From positions 1 to 11,960 of the forward strand of contig JAJXTT010000022.1 in assembly GCA_021783525.1 (NCBI GenBank): a DNA stretch of 11,960 nt, written 5' to 3'. Below are positions 1 to 5,607 of this stretch, one piece after another (position 1 is the first letter of the stretch; every line of letters starts with the position of its first letter). Below the pieces are notes generated by a model that saw only the letters and a program-made list of their open reading frames with translations, was not told the DNA's origin and did no database searches. The position numbers and the translations under genes were made by a program. This stretch comes from Pseudomonadota bacterium. Lineage in GTDB: Bacteria > Pseudomonadota > Gammaproteobacteria > Burkholderiales > Gallionellaceae.

Positions 1-90
1 GATGCCGCCACGAACATGGAAGGAGGCAGCCAATCAATTCGCCATCATGTTTGGCGAACGATTCACGGCAGCGTTAAACTGATGCTGTGA
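1..90. other. Left-edge sequence, no assignable gene
   Basis: The plus-strand frame starting at base 1 is open for 29 codons and ends in TGA at 88-90, so the tail of a plus-strand gene could enter from the left. The peptide has no motif I recognise. A short inverted repeat (TTCGCC/GGCGAA) lies around 39-59, and GCCACGAAC at 7-15 recurs at 358-366 and 4532-4540. Nothing stronger can be supported. Confidence 0.25.
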
Positions 91-243
91 CTAAGCCGAC
101 CTCACACACAGAATTTCGGATACGTCCAATTTCACTCCCACCCCCAGCCAAGCATCCGAAGTCAACGGTCCCTTCAGCGTAGGCAGCGTCTCTTTCAGCC
201 AAGCCAGCGCGAGCTTTTCTTTCTCGCGCAATAGCTCTTCGCC

Positions 244-372
244 TGTGTTTTCGGAATGTGGTTCGACATAACCAGCGACTTGCTCGCTTGCGAGCTTAGT
301 CGAATGGCTAGTAGTTCCATCAGGCTCACACCCAGAGGGTGCGAGAACCTCTGCGAGGCCACGAACGGACAT
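244..372. repeat. Hairpin-rich inserted element inside the methyltransferase frame
   Basis: About 129 bp (43 codons, a multiple of three) separates two blocks that normally adjoin in this methyltransferase family. It folds into successive stems: CGACT/AGTCG (276-280 with 298-302) enclosing GCTCGC/GCGAGC (282-287, 290-295); ATGG/CCAT (304-307, 317-320); CTC-CACCC/GGGTG-GAG (325-333, 337-345); and CCTC/GAGG (348-351, 355-358). The ends are weakly inverted: TGTgttTTCG... on the left and CGAAcggACA on the right. The boundaries are estimated from the protein break, not from a target duplication. Confidence 0.55.
268..323 (+). repeat. 56-bp structured repeat core, copy 1
   Basis: This core has the same length as 5476-5531. 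The first 15 bases differ at one position and the last 27 are identical, beginning TAGTCGAATGG and ending TTCCATCAG. The 14 bases between them differ at 9 positions, yet both copies form a 6-bp stem there: GCTCGC/GCGAGC here, GGCGGC/GCCGCC in copy 2. Flanking CGACT/AGTCG extends the hairpin in both. The pattern indicates conservation of structure. This copy lies inside the methyltransferase reading frame. Confidence 0.8.
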
Positions 373-670
373 GATTGATTTTTTCATCATCTGAATCGGG
401 GCGCTGCCCTTGATTATGTTGTCCCAGAATTCGGCGGTGGTGCCGACGCTGCGTATCTCGATGTTGCGGAACCCGGCTTCCTCCATCTCTTGTTTGAAAC
501 GCTCGGGGTTTTCCAGTGTGGTGACGGAGCGGCGCGGTTGCGGCAGGTCGGGCTTGATGGCGCGCAGTGCGCCGAACATGGTGTGCATGGCGGGCGATTG
601 GTCCACGGGTGCCCAGCGGGTGATGGCGATGCTGCCGCCCGGTTTGAGCGTGCTGGCGTTGGGATTGAGC

Positions 671-701
671 GCAGGTTGTTCGCTGGAAGCTTGAGACAAG
701 T
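671..701 (-). repeat. 31-bp direct repeat, copy A (head of methyltransferase fragment)
   Basis: It matches 1301-1331 at 28 of 31 positions in the same orientation, begins GCAGGTTGTTCGC on the plus strand and ends GAGACAAGT. Read on the minus strand it supplies TTG-TCT-CA and then Gly/Ser-Glu-Gln-Pro codons in the same frame in both copies. Similarity stops abruptly at the start of the gene-specific sequence. Confidence 0.75.
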
Positions 702-1002
702 CTTCCCCTTCAATTCGAATGCTGGTCGCCCGCCGTGCGGGTGCTTGTCTTGCGCCAGCCTCGTTTCTGGGGATTCTGCTGTGAGCCTCGCTCCGTACGT
801 GCGGCGCGATGTGCGTGGTGCAGATTCACCCGCAAGGGGTACGCCGGTGGGTGCCCGGCGGCTGCGCCCGCCACCCCTCCGCAGTGCAAGTGGGGCAGAC
901 TTTATTTGAGCGAGGCAGGATGTGTCAATGCGAATGGAAGCGAAATAGATAAGCGCTTGCTGGCGCAATGTTTCTTCTATGTGAAATTAAGGTGAAGCTC
1001 TT
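702..1002. other. Gene-free GC-rich spacer
   Basis: About 300 bp with no supportable gene. Open frames exist on both strands because the stretch is GC-rich (especially 790-900), but the peptides are Arg/Ala/Gly/Pro-rich and lack domain character. The missing N-terminal half of the neighbouring methyltransferase is not visible here, and neither is a toxin partner for the antitoxin at 1003-1329. Confidence 0.5.
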
Positions 1003-1329
1003 TCAAGCCGCCATCTTCAATTCAACTTTGTTTCCCGCTCTGGTCGCCAGTGTGATCAGCATATCCAGACTAAATTTCTCAAACTTGCCTCGTATCAGGT
1101 CGGAGACGCGCGATTGCGAAATGCCTAGCACTTGTGCGGCTTCTGCCTGTGTCCATTGCTTGTCGCGGATTTTGATGCGTAGTTCAACCATCAGTTGAGA
1201 ACGCATGGTAAGGATGGTGGCTTCGTCTGGCGAGAAACCGAGATTGAGGAATGCGTTGCCGCAGGATTTGGTGATTTTGAGTTGCTTGTAGCGCGCAGCT
1301 GCAGGTTGTTCGCCGGATGCGTGAGACAA
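1003..1329 (-). CDS. XRE/HigA-like antitoxin-type helix-turn-helix protein, orphan
   Basis: This is a small DNA-binding protein of the XRE superfamily, resembling antitoxins encoded beside HigB/Gp49-like toxins. The helix-turn-helix spans about residues 61-82 (QAEAAQVLGISQSRVSDLIR), preceded by the family-typical segment ITKSCGNAFLNLGF (19-32) and followed by FSLDMLITLATRAGNKVEL. Such antitoxins usually repress their own operon and neutralise a cognate RNase toxin. No toxin-like gene is seen: upstream on this strand is only a terminator, and downstream is gene-free spacer. The only in-frame start before Met42 is TTG at 1327-1329, inside the 31-bp repeat and without a Shine-Dalgarno sequence, so the first ~13 residues are probably repeat-derived and the native start lost. 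The fold looks complete; expression is uncertain. Confidence 0.72.
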   Translation of the reverse strand: MSHASGEQPAAARYKQLKITKSCGNAFLNLGFSPDEATILTMRSQLMVELRIKIRDKQWTQAEAAQVLGISQSRVSDLIRGKFEKFSLDMLITLATRAGNKVELKMAA

Positions 1330-1331
1330 GT
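1301..1331 (-). repeat. 31-bp direct repeat, copy B (head of antitoxin gene)
   Basis: It matches 671-701 at 28/31 positions, with mismatches at the 14th, 18th and 21st bases. On the minus strand it provides the TTG and the codons for the first residues of the antitoxin frame. Upstream similarity fades after GCATT/GAAT-like bases, and no second shared block is evident. Confidence 0.75.
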
Positions 1332-1361
1332 TGGCTGATTCAATGCGCCCACTAGCAAAGC

Positions 1362-1390
1362 AAAGAGGGTCGCAATATCCGACCCTCTTT
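1362..1390 (-). terminator. Intrinsic terminator downstream of the PEP-CTERM gene
   Basis: A perfect 11-bp stem (AAAGAGGGTCG at 1362-1372 with CGACCCTCTTT at 1380-1390) has a 7-base loop. It sits 32 bp beyond the PEP-CTERM stop codon. On the minus strand the stem ends in TTT followed by GCTTTGCT, a modest U-rich tail. It separates this transcript from the antitoxin gene. Confidence 0.75.
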
Positions 1391-1421
1391 ATCCAACTTT
1401 GATTGCAAAGTGCTATTTTTT

Positions 1422-2141
1422 TCAGATATCCATTGATTTCCGGCGGCGTGCCGTGAATCCCATTAGACCCAAGCCTGCCAGCATCATTGCGTAGGTCTGG
1501 GGTTCGGGAACCGGTGATGCAACTACTGTAAATTGGTATCTGTCGGTTTCACCCTGTTTCCACCCCGGCAGTGAATGAAAATTCTCATTCCACTTGCTCC
1601 AGTCATTGTTAGTCTCCAGAGCGGTCTGCGATATTCCGGTAAGCCCTGAAAGGTCTGCACTACACATGACGCTTGCGACCAGGTCATAGCTGCCCGCCGT
1701 GGTGAAAGTGTAGTCAAAAGAAAATAGCTGGTCGCCGCCTTTCCAGGGTTTCCAGCTATCATTATTAACCCATTGACCAGTTGGACTCACATACCAACCT
1801 GTTGCTGTTTCGTTGTTATGAGTCGGATCAAAATTCCATCTGAATTGGTTGATAGAGAGATTGGTGCCGGACGAATTGTCGATCCAGACCTTTAATGCGT
1901 CAAAGGCATGAATACCCCAATACGTTTTTTGCATATCAACAGTAAAAGTAACTTTTTCACCTACATTGATTTGACCATTATGATTGGTATCCGTAAACGT
2001 ATACGAGGTGCCTCCAATATTCTGCCAGGATGTGTCGCCATAAACGGTGGAAACTGGCGTCAGCGTATTTGCTTGAGCTAACCCGACCGCTGCTACGCAC
2101 CCTATCCCCACTTTGAAAATCAATTTGATGCCTTTAAGCAT
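1422..2141 (-). CDS. PEP-CTERM sorted exported protein with EF-hand-like loop
   Basis: This 239-residue secreted protein belongs to the exosortase-dependent class. The N-terminus is a signal peptide (MLKGIKLIFK, then a hydrophobic run to about Ala24). The C-terminus is a canonical PEP-CTERM signal: VPEP (211-214), a hydrophobic helix (about 216-229) and a basic RRRK tail (232-235), which exosortase cleaves for release to the surface or exopolysaccharide matrix. Residues 51-62 (DTNHNGQINVGE) match the EF-hand/dockerin calcium loop D-x-N-x-N-G-x-I-x-x-x-E. The central region is Trp-, Asn- and Thr-rich, predicted beta, with no enzyme motif that I recognise. The ATG at 2139-2141 was chosen because GGAGG lies five bases upstream and the signal peptide starts there, rather than 12 codons earlier. 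The gene stands alone, with its own terminator. No exosortase gene is in the window. Confidence 0.9.
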   Translation of the reverse strand: MLKGIKLIFKVGIGCVAAVGLAQANTLTPVSTVYGDTSWQNIGGTSYTFTDTNHNGQINVGEKVTFTVDMQKTYWGIHAFDALKVWIDNSSGTNLSINQFRWNFDPTHNNETATGWYVSPTGQWVNNDSWKPWKGGDQLFSFDYTFTTAGSYDLVASVMCSADLSGLTGISQTALETNNDWSKWNENFHSLPGWKQGETDRYQFTVVASPVPEPQTYAMMLAGLGLMGFTARRRKSMDI

Positions 2142-2490
2142 AAGAGCCTCCAATAAAATACAGACGAAATCTCGCAATTGGTATTTATTATCCGGATTTC
2201 AGCAACGATCGCCATCGGACCTTGGTACAGGTCGGCGGTGTCCGGTTAACGGCTGAATTCCTGGTCGGGATTGAGTATCGGCGCGGGTTGCGAATCAATT
2301 CATGTTGGTGCCGACATCGAAAGTGGCCATGTCGTAGTTGATGAGTTGTTGACCATGTCGCCGGGGTAATCGAATGCAACTAAACGGGACAGGGTCGCAT
2401 GGCATTCGGTCAGGAAATCTTGTTCCTGTTTTCTGCTGCAACTACGGCAATTTTGCAGCGTGGGTTAGCGCAACGTCACCCAGCGCATTC
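2142..2490. other. Intergenic region with possible gene remnants
   Basis: No intact gene is supported in these 349 bp. On the minus strand two adjacent frames look protein-like but are broken: one reads through ECHATLSRLVAFDYPGDMVNN (about 2350-2410), the other through QLINYDMATFDVGTNMN and ends in TGA at 2295-2297. Together they suggest the frameshifted tail of a lost gene. A 36-codon ATG frame (2295-2405) covers the second. An imperfect hairpin, TGGGT/ACCCA flanked by GCG/CGC (2458-2486), may end the recombinase-family transcript, though it has no U-tract. Confidence 0.3.
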
Positions 2491-4500
2491 TCAATGAACG
2501 TTCAGTTCATCGTCCTTTTGTGACTTTGGCGGCAGCAAAAACTCTCCCGGCTTCTGCCGGAAGCGCCTGCCCAGGCTTTGCAGCAAGGCTCGCCTTTGCG
2601 TAAAGGTGACCTTGCGCGCTTTCATCGCCACGCTGAGCGCCAGGGTGAAGCTGACCACCAAGTTGGACAGACCGATCAGCGCGATGCCCAGCACGCCGAG
2701 CCACAGTTCCTGCGGTTGCATCGCGAAATCGAGCCCGATCAGCGAAAACCCCAGATACGCGGAAGAGAAGGTGATGTGCCGGATGTCCACCGGCAGGCCG
2801 AACAGCACGCCGATCGCGGTCATGCCGCCCAGCATGCAGCCGAAGTAGAAATTTCCCGCCAATGCGCCCAGATTGTTTTCCACATAGTCGGCGACTCTCG
2901 ACAAGCGTGCCTTGCCCAGCAGCCGCTCCAGCCAGCGCAGTTGCTTCAGTCGCTGCGGGATGCGGTTGTAGACGGCGAGGTTGTCATGGTGGCCCGCGAT
3001 CAACCCCGAGAGGAACAGGCATACGCCGGCGATCGCGGCATAAAACACCGCCAGGCCGTGAATCGGGTCGATATCGGCCATCAGCAGATGGGCTTTTTCA
3101 GGCGAGATGAAATGCACGCCTGTCGCTTTCAACACCCCCCAGGCGATCAGCATGGCCATCGGTATCACCACCAGCACGTTGCCCAGGATCGCCGCCAACT
3201 GGCTGCGCAATGTCTGCGCGATGATGCTGGTCAGGCTCTCCATGTCGCGGCTGTTGCCGCCCTGTTCACTTATGCTGGCAGCGATGGCCGAAGCCGTCAT
3301 CGCGGGCTGCTTGGTGGCGACGGTGAAGTGCAGGATGTGGATCAGCATGAAGCCCAGGCCGTAATTCAGGCTGAACAGCAGTGCCTCGGTCAGCGGCGGC
3401 AAGTGTTGTTTTGCGACAAGCAGCTTGATCACCGCCATGAAAGCGATGATCAGCCCCGCACCCATGGCCGACTTCAGCAGCGCAAAATATTCCGGCCGCG
3501 TGCTGGTGATGTAATGCTCGCCGGTGCGGCTGGCGTTCTCGGTCACGCGCAAGGCAAGCAGCTCCAGGCTTTCACGCCAGTGCTGCCTTACATCGTTCTT
3601 GTGGCATTCGCCGCTGACCAGAGTCTTGAACAAGCCCACGAACAGTGGCAGCGCGCGCTCCCCGCTCTTGTCTTCGCGCAGCGCGGCGAGAATCGCAAGC
3701 AGGTGTTCCATGCGCTCCAGCTGCTGGGTCAGCCGCTGCAACAGAAAGGTCAGGCTGATGCTGGTGCCGGAACGGGAAGCGGTGCGCCGGATCTTCTGGA
3801 TGACCTGCGCACACTGGTCCAGCAAGACCAGGATGTGCCGTTCGTCCTGGAACTCAAGCGAGGCGTCCGCCCAGGCCAGCGCGAACTGCTCAAGGTATTC
3901 GCCGACCTCGTCGTTCTGGGCGAGGAAGGGCGAAGCGAATTCCTCAAGCGAAGGTTCGTTGCGTATCAGCTCCGGCTCCAGGCCGATGGAAGAGATGCGG
4001 TAGGACAACACCAGCACCGCATCCAGTATGCCGCGCACCGGGGAGGGCAGGTCAGTGTCGGCAACTTGCTCGTCGAAGCGCAGGGCCGCCAGGAGTTCCA
4101 GCCAGCGCGCATCAGGCACGGCGTTGACCCAGACTTCGTCGTCATCGCGGATGAAGACCAGTGCGAAGAGGTCTTTCAGGTAATTGGAGTCGATCGCCTC
4201 CGGCAGTATCTTGTGGCTCACCCGCCGGTACAGTTCCGTGAAGAATCCGGTGCTGGGCAGGATTCCCGATTCCACATACAGCGAGACCGGTTTGTGGGCG
4301 CCCAGCAATTTGAGCAGTGCGCCGCGCAGCGAAGCGCGCAATTCCGGCCGTCGCCCGAGTATGTGGCAAAGCGCGCCTATCATGTGTTCCGCATGAACAG
4401 CCTGCGAGGACTTTTTGGGGCGGATCCGGGAGACGAGACCAGCGATCAGTGTGATCTCGTCGACCTCATCCTGAAGGTGGCGTTGCAGCAATGTTTCCAT
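2491..4500 (-). CDS. Gcr-family membrane protein annotated as 'site-specific recombinase'
   Basis: The 669-residue product fits the SpecificRecomb family (COG4389, after Neisseria Gcr), common in Betaproteobacteria. Typical parts are the alpha-helical N-terminal half (residues 1-330), with blocks such as RRPELRASLRGAL and YVESGILPSTGFFTELYRR. The C-terminal half carries about six or seven membrane segments, near 344-364, 376-392, 434-458, 483-504, 551-570, 576-592 and 600-624, and a basic tail. No serine- or tyrosine-recombinase catalytic motif is visible, so the inherited name is doubtful and an inner-membrane role fits better. The ATG at 4498-4500 begins METLLQRH; a GTG 12 codons upstream (4534-4536) is possible but also lacks a clear Shine-Dalgarno. 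The gene appears monocistronic. Family assignment is confident; molecular function is unknown. Confidence 0.85.
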   Translation of the reverse strand: METLLQRHLQDEVDEITLIAGLVSRIRPKKSSQAVHAEHMIGALCHILGRRPELRASLRGALLKLLGAHKPVSLYVESGILPSTGFFTELYRRVSHKILPEAIDSNYLKDLFALVFIRDDDEVWVNAVPDARWLELLAALRFDEQVADTDLPSPVRGILDAVLVLSYRISSIGLEPELIRNEPSLEEFASPFLAQNDEVGEYLEQFALAWADASLEFQDERHILVLLDQCAQVIQKIRRTASRSGTSISLTFLLQRLTQQLERMEHLLAILAALREDKSGERALPLFVGLFKTLVSGECHKNDVRQHWRESLELLALRVTENASRTGEHYITSTRPEYFALLKSAMGAGLIIAFMAVIKLLVAKQHLPPLTEALLFSLNYGLGFMLIHILHFTVATKQPAMTASAIAASISEQGGNSRDMESLTSIIAQTLRSQLAAILGNVLVVIPMAMLIAWGVLKATGVHFISPEKAHLLMADIDPIHGLAVFYAAIAGVCLFLSGLIAGHHDNLAVYNRIPQRLKQLRWLERLLGKARLSRVADYVENNLGALAGNFYFGCMLGGMTAIGVLFGLPVDIRHITFSSAYLGFSLIGLDFAMQPQELWLGVLGIALIGLSNLVVSFTLALSVAMKARKVTFTQRRALLQSLGRRFRQKPGEFLLPPKSQKDDELNVH

Positions 4501-4839
4501 AGAGGTTTCTATTTTAAGCGATTTGAGGCAGGCCACGAACGATCAATTGTCTTGCTCAAAGAACTGCTTCCGCTTGGCGGCCAGCCTCGAACATCGTGCA
4601 GGTGCCGTGGTCGGGGCGGCTGATGGACAGCCGTCGCTTCGTGAAGTTGCAAGAGCAGTCTATATTTGCCACGGACAGATTTCCGGCGCGCAGTTTACAC
4701 GGCCATGGTGTTGTCGATAGGTTGCTTGCTGTGTGTGGTGCCACCGAGCTCCGGGATGGCGGTGGCGGAGGCTTTCACGTAATTGTACGGACCAGCGTCG
4801 AGGTTGTTGGCGAAAACCAAGCTTGTCAGCTTTTTTTAC
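4501..4839. other. Intergenic region between recombinase-family and DUF2442 genes
   Basis: This spacer of about 340 bp holds the upstream region of the Gcr-family gene and the 3' side of the DUF4160/DUF2442 pair. The 12-mer AGGCCACGAACG at 4530-4541 is identical to 356-367 at the edge of the inserted element. A minus-strand protein-like fragment (4695-4820) is listed separately. Other open frames here are short, with no recognisable motif. No convincing promoter was found. Confidence 0.35.
4695..4820 (-). pseudogene. Short protein-like fragment, unrecognised
   Basis: A minus-strand frame from a TTG at 4818-4820 to TAA at 4695-4697 encodes 41 residues including FANNLDAGPYNYVKASATA and ending DNTMAV. 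Codon use (GCC, ACC, CTC, CCG) resembles real genes here and the composition is not low-complexity. It has no good start or ribosome site, an in-frame stop lies just upstream, and it begins about 20 bp after the DUF2442 stop. It may be the surviving C-terminus of a lost gene or chance. I do not recognise the family. Confidence 0.25.
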
Positions 4840-5109
4840 TTACGCCGCAATCGGTAGCGGAAGTTGGAAGTGACCTTCAATGATGCCGCTTACGGATATA
4901 TCTTCATCCAGTTCGTCCCAGCGTAATGCAGTTCCATTTGCCCGTAGCATAACTTTCTTGAGCTGTTCATCGCTCGCCTTGCTCAATAATTTGAAGCGGG
5001 CAGCGGGAAATCCGATCTGTCGGCCATCTGTGAGCTCCACAAAGACGATACGACCCGTCACCCAGGCGCGGGTGGCACAATGCTCCAATTCAGTGATGGA
5101 AGAACTCAT
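4840..5109 (-). CDS. DUF2442 domain protein
   Basis: This 89-residue protein carries DUF2442 hallmarks: VELTDGRQIGFP (24-35) and, near the C-terminus, LRWDELDEDISVSGII, close to the family's W-x-x-LDEDISV signature. DUF2442 proteins are small alpha/beta proteins, often encoded beside DUF4160; some carry a helix-turn-helix, but this one has no such extension. The ATG at 5107-5109 has GGAGAA about five bases upstream. Its start lies inside the end of the DUF4160 gene (20-bp overlap), implying translational coupling and joint function. Such pairs have been suggested to be toxin-antitoxin-like; that is inference and nothing in the sequence proves it. An in-frame start upstream at 5277 would only extend through the overlapping gene and is not credible. 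Confidence 0.85.
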   Translation of the reverse strand: MSSSITELEHCATRAWVTGRIVFVELTDGRQIGFPAARFKLLSKASDEQLKKVMLRANGTALRWDELDEDISVSGIIEGHFQLPLPIAA

Positions 5110-5326
5110 GCCATTTCTCCTTGAATAGATCCTGATGCTCAAATACTGCCGCCTCGATACGCCGCAATTCGACAGGACTGATGTTGCGGCTTCTGGCCAG
5201 TCTGATCGGCTCCAGCCAATACTTGCATTCGCCTTCTCCCGTGTCCACATGGATATGCGGCGGCTCCATTCCTTCATCGGAATAAAAATGGAAACGCCAG
5301 TTTAGTAATCGTAGAACGGTTGGCAT
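5090..5326 (-). CDS. DUF4160 domain protein
   Basis: This 78-residue protein matches DUF4160: MPTVLRLLNWRFHFYSDE at the N-terminus, the diagnostic PPHIHV (22-27) and a C-terminal helix rich in charged and aromatic residues. The paired histidines of PPHIHV are the most conserved feature of the family, whose biochemical role is unknown to me. The ATG at 5324-5326 gives the usual family N-terminus; a TTG two codons upstream is less likely. No strong Shine-Dalgarno precedes it. Its last 20 bp overlap the DUF2442 gene, so the two form a compact two-gene operon of the kind found among accessory stress or toxin-antitoxin-like modules. Length matches the family, with no sign of damage. Confidence 0.85.
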   Translation of the reverse strand: MPTVLRLLNWRFHFYSDEGMEPPHIHVDTGEGECKYWLEPIRLARSRNISPVELRRIEAAVFEHQDLFKEKWHEFFHH

Positions 5327-5399
5327 GTCCAATGAGGTAAGGGGAGGGTGAAAAGAATTCTACACCAAAGTAAAGCATGCAATTAGACGGGGAGAATTA

Positions 5400-5594
5400 C
5401 ACAGCAGTCAGAAATATTGACGACACCATTAACAACCCTCTCCCTTCGCTACGCTCCCCCTCTCCCGCCAGCGGGATAGCCAGCGACTTGGCGGCTCTGC
5501 CGCCTAGTCGAATGGCTAGTAGTTCCATCAGAGGGGTGGGGAGAGGGTGAGTAGTGTTACCCGAAGAATGTAGCCTGGATTTCTGACTGCCGTG
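5400..5594. mobile_element. MITE-like element with 16-bp terminal inverted repeats
   Basis: CACAGCAGTCAGAAAT at 5400-5415 is the inverse of ATTTCTGACTGCCGTG at 5579-5594 with one mismatch, bounding 195 bp without a credible gene. Nested inside are ACCCTCTCCC (5435-5444) paired with GGGAGAGGGT (5539-5548), a CCCGC/GCGGG hairpin (5464-5475) and the 56-bp structured core at 5476-5531. No clean target-site duplication is visible. It lies between the 3' end of the radical SAM gene and the start of the DUF4160 gene. A nonautonomous element or a REP-type palindromic cluster are both possible. Confidence 0.55.
5476..5531 (+). repeat. 56-bp structured repeat core, copy 2
   Basis: Same length and orientation as 268-323. 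The hairpin pairs GGCGGC (5490-5495) with GCCGCC (5499-5504) within flanking CGACT/AGTCG (5484-5488, 5506-5510), followed by ATGG...CCAT. AGAGGGTG also occurs at the same distance (10 bases) beyond the core in both copies. Here the core is intergenic. Confidence 0.8.
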
Positions 5595-5607
5595 AAAATG
5601 GGCCAGG

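Larger units (their letters stand above)
91..699 (-). pseudogene. Truncated class I SAM-dependent methyltransferase with internal in-frame insertion
   Basis: The frame encodes the C-terminal half of a Methyltransf_11/UbiE-like enzyme. Visible are the post-beta-5 LKPGGSIAITRW segment (residues 18-29), an ENPERFKQEMEEAGF block (63-77), FWDNIIKGSAP (91-101) and a SDAWLGVGVK tail (181-190). The SAM-binding glycine motif and the whole N-terminal Rossmann half are missing, and I found no trace of them in the 300 bp upstream in the frames examined, so the enzyme should be inactive. The only upstream start is a TTG at 697-699 inside a 31-bp repeat also found at 1301-1331, preceded by a purine-rich AAGGGGAAG. 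From memory of the family, KKSI (106-109) should run directly into GEELLREKEKL (153 on); the ~43 residues between them fall in a hairpin-rich repeat and look inserted in frame. Membership in the methyltransferase family is fairly sure; whether anything is expressed is unknown. Confidence 0.7.

Noticed and set aside
414..968. A 184-codon minus-strand frame covering the spacer and methyltransferase region
   Set aside because: It overlaps the methyltransferase frame in another phase; its product is Arg/Pro/Ser-rich and shows no methyltransferase N-terminal motif.
671..1331. Integron attC sites at the heads of the two truncated genes
   Set aside because: The shared 31 bp lacks properly oriented RYYYAAC and GTTRRRY core sites, and the inverted arms are too weak. 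No integrase is in the window.
2578..4623. A plus-strand open frame of 681 codons opposite the Gcr-family gene
   Set aside because: It mirrors the minus-strand gene. Its product is Gln/Arg/His-rich without domains, whereas the minus strand encodes a recognisable family with ordered membrane helices.
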